Shown here: positions 21,504-34,300 of the stretch, one piece after another
How positions within the stretch are numbered: position 1 is the stretch's first letter
Layout: every line of letters starts with the position of its first letter
From: Pochonia chlamydosporia 170
Taxonomy: Eukaryota; Ascomycota; Sordariomycetes; Hypocreales; Clavicipitaceae
DNA length: 64,000 nt
NCBI RefSeq assembly: GCF_001653235.2
Contig: NC_035790.1
Coordinates: 3,286,001 to 3,350,000, forward strand
Direction of reading: 5' to 3'
Notes under the pieces: model-generated
The model's database searches: none
What the model saw: only the letters and a program-made list of their open reading frames with translations
What the model was told of the DNA's origin: nothing
Program-made: the position numbers and the translations under genes

Positions 21504-23334
21504 CTAGACTTGGTCCTCTGGCCACAGCAACTTCCTGGTCCGTAGACAATAAAGCATCTTGACAAAGACACCCACCCAAACTACGATGAGGATGATTGTC
21601 ATGATGGCCCCGAATATGTGGAGGCCTTGGCTCTTGAAATTGTCGCCCATGACCTCCGTGGCAACGACCTGCGATGTATTAGAACAAGTTACTAGATATG
21701 TGACAACAGTTCATACCAAGCCTGTGTTTGGAAACACAAACGACCACCACGTCATTTGGAAGGGCATCTTGTGCTGCCGGCGGGTATACTTCCAGAGAGA
21801 TCCTACGGACACGAGGAAGAACCAGAGTGACAGACCCCACAGCCAGAGTGCCACGAGTAGTGACACAACTCGAATCACGTCGGCTGCAATAGGGGTATCG
21901 AGGAACTGGCTGGGGATGATTTCCCTTGCGTGGCTTCCGAGTAGTGCTACGGGAGGTTAGTGCAAACAGCAAACATGCCTTGACGGGGGAGCATCATACC
22001 AATGCTGGCGGCGGTGAATCCAAATGGTCCAATAGATATAAACTGAATGATTTAGCATGTGACCTTATCGTATGGATTGCTAACATACCACACCGGGCCG
22101 TTGCATGTCTCGTGGGAGCTTCTGCGTCATGAGGCGGTATATAAAGGCTGCGGAAATCATAAACGCAATCAGACACCCGGTGCCTTGTGTTGTTGCCGCG
22201 CAAATGGCGATGGCCGTCCTGTTGATCGAATGGTGGTATCCAGATACCTCGGAAGCGGCAATGAGATTGGCGGCAAAGGGGCCCGACAAAAGGAGCGGGT
22301 ATGCTGGGAACACCCATGTTGGTGTCATCATGTGAATGGGAAGTTCTCTATCATGGTGTCAGTAAATTGTATTGCGTGGGCCGGCACCAGGATGGCTTAC
22401 AGAGTCGTCCAGAGGATGAGGTACAAACCAGCGCTGGCTACAGCACCTAAACTAATATAGACCCAAAACATGACATCCAGAACTTGCAGCAGCCAATCAC
22501 CACATGTACGAACTCCATATTGGCATATGTTTATTAAAATTATGGCGATGCTGCTCTTGTTAGTTCTGGTGAATGTTTCCGAAATGAGAATGCTCACGAG
22601 ACAAACTACACTGCATGAGTAAGAATTGTTCAATTGGGGATGCATCTAGCTTACAAATGCTGGTATAAAAAGTGACTCGACTTGGTCGGTGAATGAATTT
22701 ATGAAACTTCCAGGACGTATATAGAAGCGTACAGAGATCAAAATACAATTCATGAGGAAGAGAACGATGTTTAAGAGACAAAAGAAGATGCCGACTGCGA
22801 CGATCCAACCCGCTTGATAGTACGCTGTTTTCTCGTTTAGCTTCCACATCATGGTGAAGTTTTAAAAAAGCATTTCTCACCAGAATGGAGTACGTTGGCC
22901 ATACCACCGGTAGCCATAGTCTATGTAGTTGGTCAGCAAGACCGTATAACCGGTGCTTGCTTGCGCCATACCATTGTAAAATAGGTCCATTGGTAGCATG
23001 CGACACGATCCTTGAGAGTCACCGTGCCTCGGGGACGCAATTTCTCGGCCTTGTTTGCCACAGCATCTATACTGAGTTGGTTTGTTGGCGAAACATCCGT
23101 AGTAAAGGAAACTCCGGGGGGAGTGGCAGCAACATCGGAAGGGCCTGAAGCAAGCGACAGCATAGGCGAGGGCGCACCTTGAGTCTGCTGAATAGCATGC
23201 GTCGGTGTGGGCGAAAGCGAGGCAAAAGGGCGGGCTTGGTCTTCTTCATTAGATGACTCACGGCTGTATTCAGAAGAGCTTGGGTGTGTGGTTCTGCTGC
23301 CGCTTCTCACCACTTGGGCGTGGTTGGAGGCCAT
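21504..23334 (-). CDS. C4-dicarboxylate/malate transporter, Mae1-type (TDT/SLAC1 family)
   Basis: My model has nine exons: 23334-22972, 22920-22881, 22824-22655, 22610-22603, 22550-22401, 22347-22089, 22042-22000, 21946-21717 and 21668-21504, giving 475 residues in one frame. The first 120 residues are Ser/Thr/Pro-rich and cytosolic. About ten membrane spans follow. Family motifs include YFTM joined to TMATGGMANVLHS, ESLFIPAF, IILINICQYG, LPIHMMTPTWVFPAYPLLLS and the C-terminal FQMTWWSFVFPNTGLVVAT. TDT carriers of this type take up malate and other dicarboxylates across the plasma membrane; the sulfite pump Ssu1 is a sister group but lacks this ATGGMA form. The eight-base exon 4 is needed to keep the frame between two strong motifs and is the least certain part. 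Confidence 0.78.
22603..22610 (-). other. Possible 8-base microexon of the transporter gene
   Basis: After PAF of exon 3, direct joining at either nearby acceptor runs into a stop. Reading TGTAGTTT as an exon, then splicing from GTCTCG (22602) to AGCAG (22551), gives PAFCSFIAIILINI. That has the expected length for this motif in the family and keeps the downstream frame open to the end. A single intron ending AACAAG at about 22556 is a weaker alternative. Confidence 0.5.
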
Positions 23335-25128
23335 GTTGCCGGATCCAAGTCCTCTGGTCTTCGAGCTAAAAGCTTCGAGATGAAGTAGAGGACGACAAGC
23401 AGGCTAGGCTCGGCATGGGTGAAGGCGAGGTTAATATAGACAAGGTGGGTAAGAAAGACGATGTGATGCAGGACAATGGAGCCAACATTGGCCAAAGGCA
23501 TAGTAATTGTCCTCGGGAAGGCGTTCGGATGGTCTCTAAGAGACTTGTTGTCCCCTTTCGATGCGTGGCCCAGCAATATCTTTGCGCGGGCACCTCCTTC
23601 GGGCCACTGTCGCAACGCCTCGCACAACGTTGAGCCGTGTACAAACGATGAATGCAATTCAATGACACTGGGGTTGGGCCAGCAAACTGGTGTTACCTTT
23701 AGGTAACCGTGATGCGATACTCGAGCTGTGTAACTGGCAGTGGAGCAGATTGGCCGTTGGAGAGTGCAGACATCAAATTCGTCAAGTTGAACGAAAGGCT
23801 GGGTTCCAAGTAGTGAAACAGTCTGGCCGGATATGAAATCAATGATATAGGTAATTTAGGCTGGTCCCGTGATGAAACGTGAGAGAAAAAGTTATTCTGG
23901 CTGTCTGAGTTTGCAGAGTTTAGTAAGGTTCAATGTTGAAATGCCCCTATGGTGGTTGCATGTGGATGTCTGGGGCTTGGATGTGGAGTTGCGGAATGTT
24001 TCGACTCACATCAAGTGTGGTTAAGTCTAGTCGAGTCTGGTCAAGCCTAGTTCTGGCTGGATAGTAGTAAAAATAGCTGGTCCACTGGAGCTGGTTCCTC
24101 TACCCCAGATTAGGTCCTCAAGCTTGGTGCATTTGATGCCAGGGTCGAGATGGGCAAAGTAAATTCTTTGCCGCACACGCGTGCGATTGAGGAGTGTGCC
24201 GGCTATAGATTTCGTGCCATACAGAGCCACGACAGGCAAGGAAGGATTACTGCGATACAAGGTATTGATTGTCGTAAACGTAGTGTAGGTGGAAAGGTGA
24301 TTGTGGAGGTGCTGATGAGCTGTGCGAGCGAGATTTGGTTTCAATCAATTGATTTTGGAGAGAGTCGCTACGGCTCTTTGCCGATTGGAGTTTCAACCAA
24401 AATGACCTGACCAGGCCGACCAGACCGGCCAGACCAGACTAGGCCACACGGCTGCCGTGCGGCCTTCTATTACAATGCACCAGCGTAGACACCAAATTGA
24501 CCCGACCAAAGTGCCCAGGAAAGCAAGAACATTGAACCTAAACTGGCAGGAGCACTGCATACATGCACCATCAATTGAGCCACAACACGTTTGACAGAAT
24601 GGAACACGGCAAACGGACACATCCAACACGTAGGAACCATGGTAACTTGCGTATGGCAAATAACTCGCAATTTCTGACAGCATGCACGTTCTGTCGTCTG
24701 GATTATTAGTACTAAATTTGCTTCCTATTTCCTGCATTGTCCAACCTTGATTACCGCCCGAAGCTTGCAGTAACTTTGAGCAGCCCAGCAAGCAGTAACC
24801 CGCTTTCGGGTGACACGTGACGCTCGTCATACCACATGTCCATCCGTCCCGCTGTCGATAGTCAAGCCACGCAGCAACTCCACGAGAGACGACATTGCAA
24901 CGAGAAGCAAGCAGTGTACCATTATATTTTTTGTTCTTGCCATCCAAATGTTTGTTATTATTGTTCCCCTGAAAACAGACCCTATCAACTAGATACCGCC
25001 TCCATCTACCTGGCCGCCCGGCCCCGGTTCGACTGGCTATCCTGAGACGGCTTCACGCGAGCAAGGAAAGCTCATAGAATGCGACGATAGAAACAAACAG
25101 CAGCCGGCAGCGACAATTTCACCTCACA
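23335..25128. promoter_or_regulatory. Divergent intergenic region, transporter / Dsc2
   Basis: This 1.8 kb region lies between divergent starts. It contains GACC/CCAG-rich clusters at about 24030-24060 and 24405-24445. A 184-codon minus-strand open frame (24393-24947) encodes many cysteines but has unbiased codons and no recognisable motif. No gene is claimed. Confidence 0.5.
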
Positions 25129-26018
25129 ATGACATTTACAAATGCCCCAGTCACCAGGCTGTTGGTCCTCGGGCTCGTTTCGGCCTCCATAGGTGCCAGC
25201 ATGCTCGATGTCAAGCACTACTTCTACATCTCCATCGACACCCATCTGTGGAAGTATAAACAGTTTTGGAGACTACTAGCCTATCAACTATGTTATACAA
25301 ACTCGACCGAAGTGCTGTTTGCAGCCATGTCATTATACAACCTACGAGTTGTTGAACGCATGTGGGGGTCGAGGAAATACGCCGTGAGTGCATCACCAGA
25401 TTCACCACCACTACGCAAATAAGTTTGTTTCCACAGAGGCTAACAGTTCGTCAGTCATTCCTCGTCGTGTCGTCTCTCTTCACCGCCGTCATCCCTCCCC
25501 TGATACTAGTTGTGTTACGACCATTGTCAGCGGGATATTTCAACTACATGCCCGCGGGCCCGACTCCCATCGTCTTTGCCATTCTCGCCCAATACCACGC
25601 CATGGTGCCTCATGTGTACAAATACCGAGTGGCAACGTCACAAAACACCCAAACAAACGACTCGTCCGGTGTGACCTTGTCGGATAAATCATACCAATAC
25701 GCCATTGCTCTGCATCTATCCTTATTACAGTGGCCCGGCTCGGTGTTAGGCGCCTTTGTTGGCTGGGCGGTGGGCAATGCTTGGCGAGGGGGTTTGATAC
25801 CGGCCTCCTTTGTGACGTGGCGACTGCCAGGCTGGATGGTGGGACTCCGCTCTCACAGACGTAGTGCCGAGTTTGAAGGTTTGCGAAGACGGTTGGAAGG
25901 GGAGAACGGTCCACCTACAGGTGTGTCGTCGGGTGTTCAGGATGCGGGTGGTCAGCAGGCTGAACGAAGACGAACGATGGGGCAGCAGATTGTTGATCAG
26001 TTCCGAGAGGCATTGTGA
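25129..26018 (+). CDS. dscB: Dsc2-like subunit of the Golgi Dsc E3 ubiquitin ligase
   Basis: Exons 25129-25383 and 25455-26018 give 272 residues. The protein begins with MTFTNAPVTRLLVLGLVSAS and has the rhomboid-like layout of Dsc2/UBAC2. HLWKYKQFWRLLAYQLCY is followed by a span holding EVLFAAMSLYNLRVVERMWG, then FLVVSSLFTAVIPPLILVVL, AGPTPIVFAILAQYHAMVP and SLLQWPGSVLGAFVGWAVG. It lacks a rhomboid protease Ser-His pair, as expected of a pseudoprotease. In fungi the Dsc complex ubiquitinates Golgi and endosomal membrane proteins and activates the SREBP sterol/hypoxia regulator. The tail (REAL-stop) carries no obvious UBA domain. Assignment is by topology and motif resemblance. The intron is 71 bases with a GTGAGT donor. 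Confidence 0.8.
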
Positions 26019-26051
26019 ATGTAAATTAGATACCCGTAGCTGGTTCATAAC

Positions 26052-26342
26052 TTAATTGGCGAGCGTTTGCATCATTCGGAGATACATGGCTGCTTCGTCT
26101 GGAGGCGGGTCATGTTCTGCATCAGATTGCCCGCAGTCGGCAATCGACCATTGGCGAGAGGCGTGATCACTCATCTGCACTCCCTCCAATGCCCCCGAGG
26201 ACCGCCTTGACGAGTCGGTGGCTGATCTCACCATGACGAAATCACAATTTGACACAACAACAAGCCGATATTTTGTTATCCTGACAACCTTTGCCAGCAG
26301 TTGGTTTGAACAGACAAACGAAAGCCGCAGGGACGGTTTCAA
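26052..26342 (-). CDS. Possible small protein, 96 aa or less
   Basis: This minus-strand open frame ends 34 bases from the Dsc2 stop. The last third (CGQSDAEHDPPPDEAAMYLR, then MMQTLAN) looks like a real acidic C-terminus. The first half (FVCSNQLLAKVVRITKYRLV) could hide an intron. No family is recognised. It may equally be 3' untranslated sequence of Dsc2. Confidence 0.25.
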   Translation of the reverse strand: MKPSLRLSFVCSNQLLAKVVRITKYRLVVVSNCDFVMVRSATDSSRRSSGALEGVQMSDHASRQWSIADCGQSDAEHDPPPDEAAMYLRMMQTLAN

Positions 26343-28011
26343 AGGATCGGCACCATACAGGGTTCTTGTTGGCCAAGTTTAGTGGCCTCCCCTTGTCGTT
26401 GGGCATGGATCCCAGCCTCTGTGGCTGTCCATTCGGGGTGATCAGATGAATTAATTAAAAGGCTGTGATCCGAAATGCCGGGAAATTAGCACGAAAATTT
26501 TCATCGTTGCACGCTGAGCTGGAGAAGGTCGTCAGCAACGAGAGGTTTGCTGGGTTCCAGCGGAAGGGATAACAGCTCGTGCCCAAATGCCTCATCGGAC
26601 GCTGGCATTGTCTGCTCCTTAAGGCGTATTCCGGACGACGGATCCCGGCCAACATTGCTTTTTATATGGCAATGCCTATCGGTGTGTTTATCAGACGAAA
26701 ACGTGTTTGCTTGATTGGTCTTGGCAATGGACCCCCTAGAATGGGCATGACAAAGGCGGAACTGGCCACGACGGGATTGTTCCTGGACTTGACGGCAGTG
26801 CTGATGAGAAAGGACGAGATGGCAATTGCACAAATAGGTTGTCAGAATGGTGCATTCCTAGGCACACCTGGCTCAATGGTTTATGGGCTCCATGTCGATA
26901 TTGAAGCTAAAAACGGGCGGCACGGGTCAAGGTTTCGGTGGGCACACGAGTGGTGCATGGTGTGGCCATCCTGCCGAAGTTCGGGCAAGTTTTGTCGTCA
27001 GATTCACGGAGTGAGGTAGTCTGAGGTTCAGAATTCCTTTTGGGCTCGATGCTTTTGCCGTCAAGGATGCAACTGGTAATGAAATTGCTGCATTTGTGAA
27101 ACGGCGTGTCCGGCAAGAATTCATAGCCACGCAGTGGTGGAACGTGAGACCAGACTTGGCTTGACATCTGGAGGCAAGAGTGTGCAGGACTGGATGTCTG
27201 GTGCCTGGCAGGAGACCTGGAGAATGACCACACCGGACTGGGCCGGATAGCTGGACACTGCAGCTCTCAGTGCACTGGATGCCGGCCACAGGGGATGCGT
27301 CCACTAAGATGGCAGTTCCTGAGCGGCTGCGCCAGCCCGCAGTCTGCGCCCCAGCGCCCCCAGTGACGCCGAGCTTGATTGTGGAGGCTGCGCCCCACTT
27401 CCAACCGCTCCCCACCTATCGCGTGGCTTCCCATTCCCCCAATCTGCCCAAATCTGGACACCACTTTGGACCCAGTGCCACTTTCACATATTGATCACAG
27501 AGTGAAGCTGGACATGGGACCTCCTTTTCCAGCTCGTGGTTCCCAAGTCCACGTCCATTTCCATGTCCAACCTCCCAGCCCTGGTTCATGGTCTCACGGT
27601 CCTTTCCTGCCATCCTTCGCTTTTCCTCGACACACCTATCGTCCCTGAAATTAGCACGATCGCAACTTTTGGCTCGGCTTTACGACTCTGCTTGAACCTA
27701 CATATTTGCTGACACATACTGCGCTCCTCGGCCTACCGATATTTGCTCTGCGACACCCATCTGTTTTTGACTCTCCCGCCCGAGACAGATAACGCGACTT
27801 GCTACCGACATAACGCACGAGACTCAATACACTTTATTTCTGTTCGGTCCTACTTGTACCTTGCAAACCAACCGGATAAGGACTCTATGGCGGTCTGAGC
27901 GACTGGTTGCTCTGTTTTGCAATCTGGCCGCCGCTCTTTTCTTTGTTCTTGTCCTTTAATGTGCTAATGACTGTCGACGAACTGGAGGATTAAAACCATA
28001 CGATTAATACT
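26343..28011 (+). promoter_or_regulatory. Upstream region of the Uds1 gene
   Basis: This stretch of about 1.7 kb has no supportable gene. The part nearest the Uds1 start (27600-27960) is pyrimidine-rich, like a promoter or leader. Short plus-strand frames at 26579-27019 and 27270-27648 are not convincing. Confidence 0.5.
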
Positions 28012-30682
28012 ATGAACGGCTACCCGACGGGTAGATCCCCATATGACTACGGGGCCTCCAACTTGACACCTCCGGACTCGAGCATCAATGATAAATCGGA
28101 CGCTTATAGAGAAGATGGCAACATCAATGGGCTCGCGCAAGATGCGTCGCGTCGAAATCAAGTAAGGAAACCCACGTCCGGCGCAATACCAGACCAAGAA
28201 CTGGCCCGGGGGGGGGACTTCCAGGAGATTGTGGACCTAACACGTTGCAGACAACCGACCCGAACTCAACGCCACGCTCGGCGCGAGTCGATCTGAAAGA
28301 TCCCATTCAAATCCACTTGCTCACCGAGACGGCTCTTTCAGACAGCAAGGGATACGAAATTCTGTCCCAGGAGGAAGTGGACGAGCTGAAGAAGCAGGCA
28401 GCGCTTCTCACCCAGCGCGTAGAATCTACGAGATCGAACCTCGCCATCCAGTCCAAGTATCGAGATGCTGCAGCATCCATGGCCCGGCTCAAAGGCCCTG
28501 GCCAAGATGACCAACGGCGCGACCAGGAAGCTGAGCGCGAGAGGATCGAACTGGAGCGCAAGTGCGATGAGCTGGCTTCGGAACTGCTGGACCTGGAAAA
28601 ACGACTTCTTGTACCACATCGGAAAATCGTCGAGCACACCGCAGCTATCCTCCAATTAACGCACAAGGCGAGCAGGAGGAAGACTGCGCCGCTGAATGGA
28701 CAACCCGTCAACGGTATTCCTGGCAGCCCTGAGAGCCTATATACCTACTCCCACAGCAGAAATAGCCTGGACCAAATTGGCGACGACGCATACTTTGACG
28801 AAGCCGGCGGCTATCACTTGGACGGAATGGATCGATCCAGAAAGAACGCGATTGAGATTCCTCTGAAGTCCCCGATCCGTGAGCAGAATCAACTTCGAGT
28901 GGAATTGGACCGTATGCGAGAGGAGAATACGCATCTGCGTTCACAAACGGATGGGCTTTTGAAGAAACTACAAGGCCTCAACGTTTCGCTTCGTGACACC
29001 ATTGTTCGATTTAATCCAGAGGTAAATCGAGCGTACGATGACCCACCGCGCATGTCTGCGACCCCCGAAATCAAGCTGGCGGATTTGCTCAAAAGTCAGG
29101 TTGAGTATCTGGAGAGCGGCTTGGTTGCCGTGCAGGCCGAGCAGGAGTCTTTCAATGGTGGCAGCCAGATGGGAGAGCGTCTTGAGGCAATGAACCTTCA
29201 GCTGCGAGATCTCCTCATGATGTCAGATCCTCACTACACGCCAACACCTCTGCCGTCAGACTCTGATGTCAACGGACAAATGGCATACCTCGAGGACTCT
29301 ATTCGATCTGTCGACTCTCAGCTGGCTCGTGCCAATTCCTCCACCAAAGCAATAGACGAGTCCGGCCCTGTTCTGACTAGTCTCTGGGACACAATGCAAA
29401 GAGGTTTCGCGGAAGCCAAACAGCGCCAGGACGACCGGAAGAGAAGCCGAATCGACAAGGGCCTGCCCGAAAACGATGTGGAAATGTCTGACGACGAGGG
29501 ATTCGACACGGATGAGCCCTACTCTCTGGACTCATTCTCAGACAGAGTACGGTGGATGCACACACAAGCCATTACTCTGAGAGATCAGAAGTATGTGCTC
29601 AAGCGGCAAATTAAGCAGCAGCGGGAGCTCAACAACAAGTCCGACGCCGAAAAGGACGAAGAACTGTCGAGAAAACAGGAGGAGCTCGAAAAGAGCCGAC
29701 AGCTTTTGAGTCGTGCCGAAAAGGACGCCATGGACGCTCAAAAGATGCTGTCAGACACCATGGCCGACTTGGAGGATGCACGAAACGCCGCCGACGCTAG
29801 CGGAGCCGCCAAACTTGAGATTGAAGATCGCAATGCCAAGATTACCCAACTGGAGAAGAGCCTCAAGGCTGCTCAAAGCAGCTTGGCTGCCGCAGAGTCA
29901 GGAAGCAAGGGAACCGAGGGCCAGCTGGCCGCTCTCAATGCCCGCATTGATGACATCACGCAAAGCAAGAAGGAGGCAGAGGAAACGAGTAGGGGCCTGC
30001 AGCAGGAGCTGGCGGTCAAGGTGAGGGAGCTGGACGACGCCAAGAAGAAAGTGGACGACTTGGAATCAGAAATGGTTGATCTCAAGCTTGATCTCACGGT
30101 GGCCAAGGCGGAACTGGACGGTGCTTATGGAACCCGTGCAGAACGCGCGGCCGATCTTGCAGCCGTCAAAGAGAGCGCCAAGATAGAGAAGCTTGAAAAC
30201 GAGATTAAGAGGCTCAAGAACGACATCGAGCGACTGAGGACGGAACTCACCGGTATGACAGATGAGCTCCAAAAGGTCACCAACCTATCCATTGCTTCAG
30301 AAAAGGACAAGTCCCAGCTGGAAGAATCCTTGAGCGAGGCAGAAAAGGCAAAGGCCAGCCTTGAAGGAGAACTACACAACACGCGCGGGAAGATGGCCAA
30401 ACTACAAGAGGACCTAGACGGCGAGCGACTCAAGATTCACGGCGATGGTTCCAGACCCGGAGCCGGTGCGTCAATGCTCAGCGAGCGCTTCAGAGCGACC
30501 ATGAGAGAAGAGCGCAAGAAGTTCCAAGACGATCTAAAGGTAAGCACCACACAACCATACATCCAAAGACAACACTAACCAATTTACAGGAGGAACGCCT
30601 CAGATGCCGCAAGCTAGAAGAGGAGCTCAGCAAACTGAAGCGCAGTTTGGGACCCGGCAAAAGTCCCCTAAGTCCACGGTAG
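28012..30682 (+). CDS. Uds1-domain coiled-coil protein (up-regulated during septation type)
   Basis: Exons 28012-28161, 28251-30539 and 30590-30682 give 843 residues. The Uds1 domain (about 83-205) contains KGYEILSQEEVDELKKQAAL, then LTQRVESTRSNLAIQSKYRD and ELERKCDELASELLDLEKRL. Most of the rest is long coiled coil (about 250-285, 310-370 and 470-800, for example LEDARNAADASGAAKLEIED and KLENEIKRLKNDIERLRTEL). An acidic spacer with phosphorylatable serines (ENDVEMSDDEGFDTDEPYSL) lies between. In fission yeast the domain name comes from a gene induced at septation; a structural role at septa or the cortex is an inference. The start at MNGYPTGRSPYDYG is the first ATG of the open frame. The last exon adds a basic end (KLKRSLGPGKSPLSPR). 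It is convergent with dynactin p150. Confidence 0.82.
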
Positions 30683-31382
30683 ATGTCTTATCCCATCAAC
30701 TCTGGGCTTTCACAATTTTTACTTTTTTGCATACCCATATTCTTAATTGGATACAAAAGAATTGGCTGTTACTTTATGGATACATAGACTTTACTTTGTA
30801 CATAGCATTGCATCTTTTGAGCATGGAGGAGGACCGGTGTTTTATTTGGGGACAGGCGGACAGTGGACGGGCAAGGGGCGGGGAGTATTCTGGATGTAGG
30901 ATTGGGTACTTAGGTATAGAGGGTAGGACAATATACTCCCTTGGGCTTTGCATTTGCGTTTTGCTTGTCGATTTCACATGGGACGGTGTGCTTGCTACTT
31001 TGGTGCTGTGTGTGTTATGCTATACTTTAAAGCTAGTGAAGAGTGTATGTTGTAGAGGTGTTACTATTTCGAAGCATTGATGTAGGGTTCCTCTAGATGG
31101 AATAGGCTAAGGTATGGGGATTGTTGAAACGTACTGGTCATCTGGATACAATGGACAGAGCTGTAATACCAGGTATACCAGCACTTCAATAATGGCACTA
31201 TACTCCATAAGGATTGCTCGCTATGTAGCACAAATAGATACAAGAAGCATGCGCAGCTACACCACACAAACACATGTACAACATGAAACTCTATCCACCT
31301 TCAGACAGAGAACCACGGGGTATCTAGATACAAAAATTCACAGGACAGTCCGTCCCCGCTCCAGTTCCAGGCAGGCCAGTGC
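30683..31382. other. Convergent 3' region
   Basis: A 700-base gap between the Uds1 gene and dynactin p150. It is T-rich after the Uds1 stop, as expected for a 3' UTR. No gene is seen. Confidence 0.5.
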
Positions 31383-34300
31383 TCAGATGGCAATCCTCCT
31401 GCTCTGTAGGGCTTCCCACTCACGAGACCCGACAATTTGAACCGCCCGACCTATTCCCGACCCAGTCTTCATCTTGCCATCCGAGCCAGGAAGTCTAATT
31501 TGCAGCTGTGCTGCTGGATTTTGTAGACGAGTCCTGACGGCGTCAGTCGTACGCAGCATGGAAGATTTCTTAAGCACAGAGTCTTGCCAGGCGTTCCAGG
31601 CGGCAAAGTCCTCCATCTGCTTGGCAGCATGGTATTGTGGAGTTGATTTCGCTGGCTTCCACGCGAGCTTGTCCTTGGGCAATGTAGAAAAGTCAAAGAC
31701 CTTGGCTGTGGTGGCCATTCTCACAAGCTCGCCTAGAACATCTTTTCCTTCTGCCACCACGAGCGCCTTGCGCTGCTCCGCTGCCGTTGAGGGTTGCTTG
31801 AGTGGCTCTGCCAACCAGTCGTGGTTCTGCTGCTCCGTCATTCGCGCTCGGCGGTTGTCTTCTCGCAGGTATCGGACTGCAGATTGCAGGCCCTCAATGT
31901 CCTTCTTCAGTGCGTCCATCTCACGTGCAGTTGCGACAGCCCGCTCTTGTCCTGCCTTCATTCCAGCCGCATCTGCACCGTCGGCATAGGCCCGGCTGTC
32001 GCTGGCAATCTTCTTCCACTTGTCTCGCTCGGATTCGAGGCTCTTGAGTTCTCGGTCCTGCTTCTCAATATCCTCTTTGAGATTGGCGACTTGTTCACCC
32101 GATGCCTCAAGCTCTTTCTGAAGACTGCCGATGCGTTCGATATTGGCCTGTGCATCACGCATGCGCGACTCCAGGGTTTCAATCTTGAGAACAACAGTGC
32201 TAATGTGCTCATCCCTGAGGGCAATTGTTCTGCGAGCTTCATTGTGTTCCTCCTTAAGGCGTCGTAGTTCCTCTTCAGCATCAACAGGCACGGTCTTGAG
32301 AGCTTTTAGCTCTTGAGACCGCAGCTTCCATGGGGCAGCATGGACTTCAAATTCCTCGGTCTGGTCGAGATCTGTTGCCAAGGCAGCCACGTCACTGATT
32401 TGTCCAGTAACAATACGCAGCTTGGTAAGGTACGCAGAAAAGGTGTCAGTTTCTGAGGCTGATGTAGCATCCAGAACAGCTTGGTGAATAGCGTTTTGAA
32501 TTTCGCCGTATGTGAACGGATCTGTTCGTCCTTCATCTTGCGTGAGCAACAAGTGTACCTGGTTGCCAATGGATCGGGCCAAGTTCGTCAGCTCGCGACT
32601 GCTTTGTTCGCAGTCTTCAAACACTGACTTCGTGTCAGGAAGCAATGAGAGCGACCGTGTCTTTAAGTCTTCCAAGGCGCGCACAGCCTTTCCAGCCACG
32701 ACCTTTGTACTTCTTGTTTGCGTAATGACGGTGTCCAACTTCTTTGCAAAGAGCTGGCACATCTCGTCCTCCTCTTCCTCCGGAATTGCGCGCTGAATCA
32801 TGCCCTTTATTATGCTGAGAGATATAACGGCCGAGTCGAGATGGCTCTGCACAACCAGCGATGACATGTATACTTCGTCTGCGAAACTGGGCAAGCCATT
32901 TGAAATATGCACCTCTGCCAAGTGAGACATGAGAGCGATTGTTCGCTGCAGTTCTTCGGCGCACTTCTTTTCCTTGAGATCGTCGCGACGGAGACCGTCG
33001 ATCCAACCATTTAGCGCTCGTTCAACAGGTTCAAGCTCAAGCAAGGAGTTCTGGTATGCTGAGAACTGTTCAGTGGTGCAGTGACTAATATCATTGACGA
33101 ATCGATCACACACTGCTGCCACCCACACCAGCTTGTCAACGGCGTCGCATCCGGCAAGTACATCGTCCTCATGACCTGGATGAGGCTGCCCATTGATGCG
33201 CTCTTTGATCAGTCCATTCACAAGATTCGCCTTGAAAGCCAGTCTTCGGAAACGCAGTAGAGCGAGGACCGAATCCTGATCTTCCCTATATGAGTCTGGT
33301 AGGAAGAGCTTGACGATTTCGAGGTGCTGCTCTGCTTCTTGGGCATCCAGGCGCCGCAGCTCCAAATCAACAGTTTTGACTTGTGCCTTTGCAACCGAAA
33401 TCTGGAGCTTCATGTTCAAATCCATCATGGCTCGTGACCGGTCGTTCAACTTCTCAGATTCGCCTTCGGTCACGGCTTGTGAAGCTCGCATATCATCCAA
33501 GTCGGCTTGCAAGCTTTCCACAAGTTCGCGAAATCGTGAAATTGTGTGAGACATGTCGTCGATCTGCGATTGTTGTTGTCCTGCTCTTCGTGCTTGCTCC
33601 ATGATGACACTGTCCTTGAAATCCAAATCCATTTGCATATCCTTCTTGTCCAGCTCGTGGATGACGATCAGCTCATCGCCGTCCTGATTCAGCTCCTTGA
33701 GCCCGAGAATCTCATCATCAAGTTCGTCTATGTGGTTAGACAGGTTTTGGTTCTTATTCGTCAATTCTTCAATCATGTTCTCGAATTCAAAAACATCTCC
33801 AAGTCGCTCTTTAAGTTCCAAAACGGCATCTTCTGACTGGACCAGTTTCTCTTTTGTCAAGTCATGTTCATCTCGGATTCTCGCGAATTCCTTGACGTCG
33901 TCTTCAAGTCCAGCAATCTGATCGCGCAATTCCTTCTCCTGATCCTGCGTTATGTCACGCAGTCGTATCAAGGCCTCACGTAGGCGTTCATTCGTACTTT
34001 CCATCTGCATCCAGCCAGCGCTGGCGCGTTCTTCAGGCGTCATTCCCTTGCTGAAATCTGCGTTCTCAGCTTCCAGCAGTTCTACTTTGAGCTCCAGTTC
34101 CTCTGATTTCAGCTTCAGTGCCTCCAGTTGCGCTTGGGACTCCTCAAGATCCAACTCGGCGATTTGTCGATTTACAACAGACAATTCAAGCTCGGCCTCG
34201 AGGTCGGCCTGCTCTTTTTCAATAGAAATAAATCTGGATTCCGCTTCCTTGAGTTGATTTCGTAGCTCAGAATTCTCTTGCTGTTGGGGTTGATACTTTT

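Noticed and set aside
24393..24947. 184-codon minus-strand frame with many cysteines, considered as a secreted effector
   Set aside because: It has no signal peptide, unbiased codon use and no splice signals or family resemblance.
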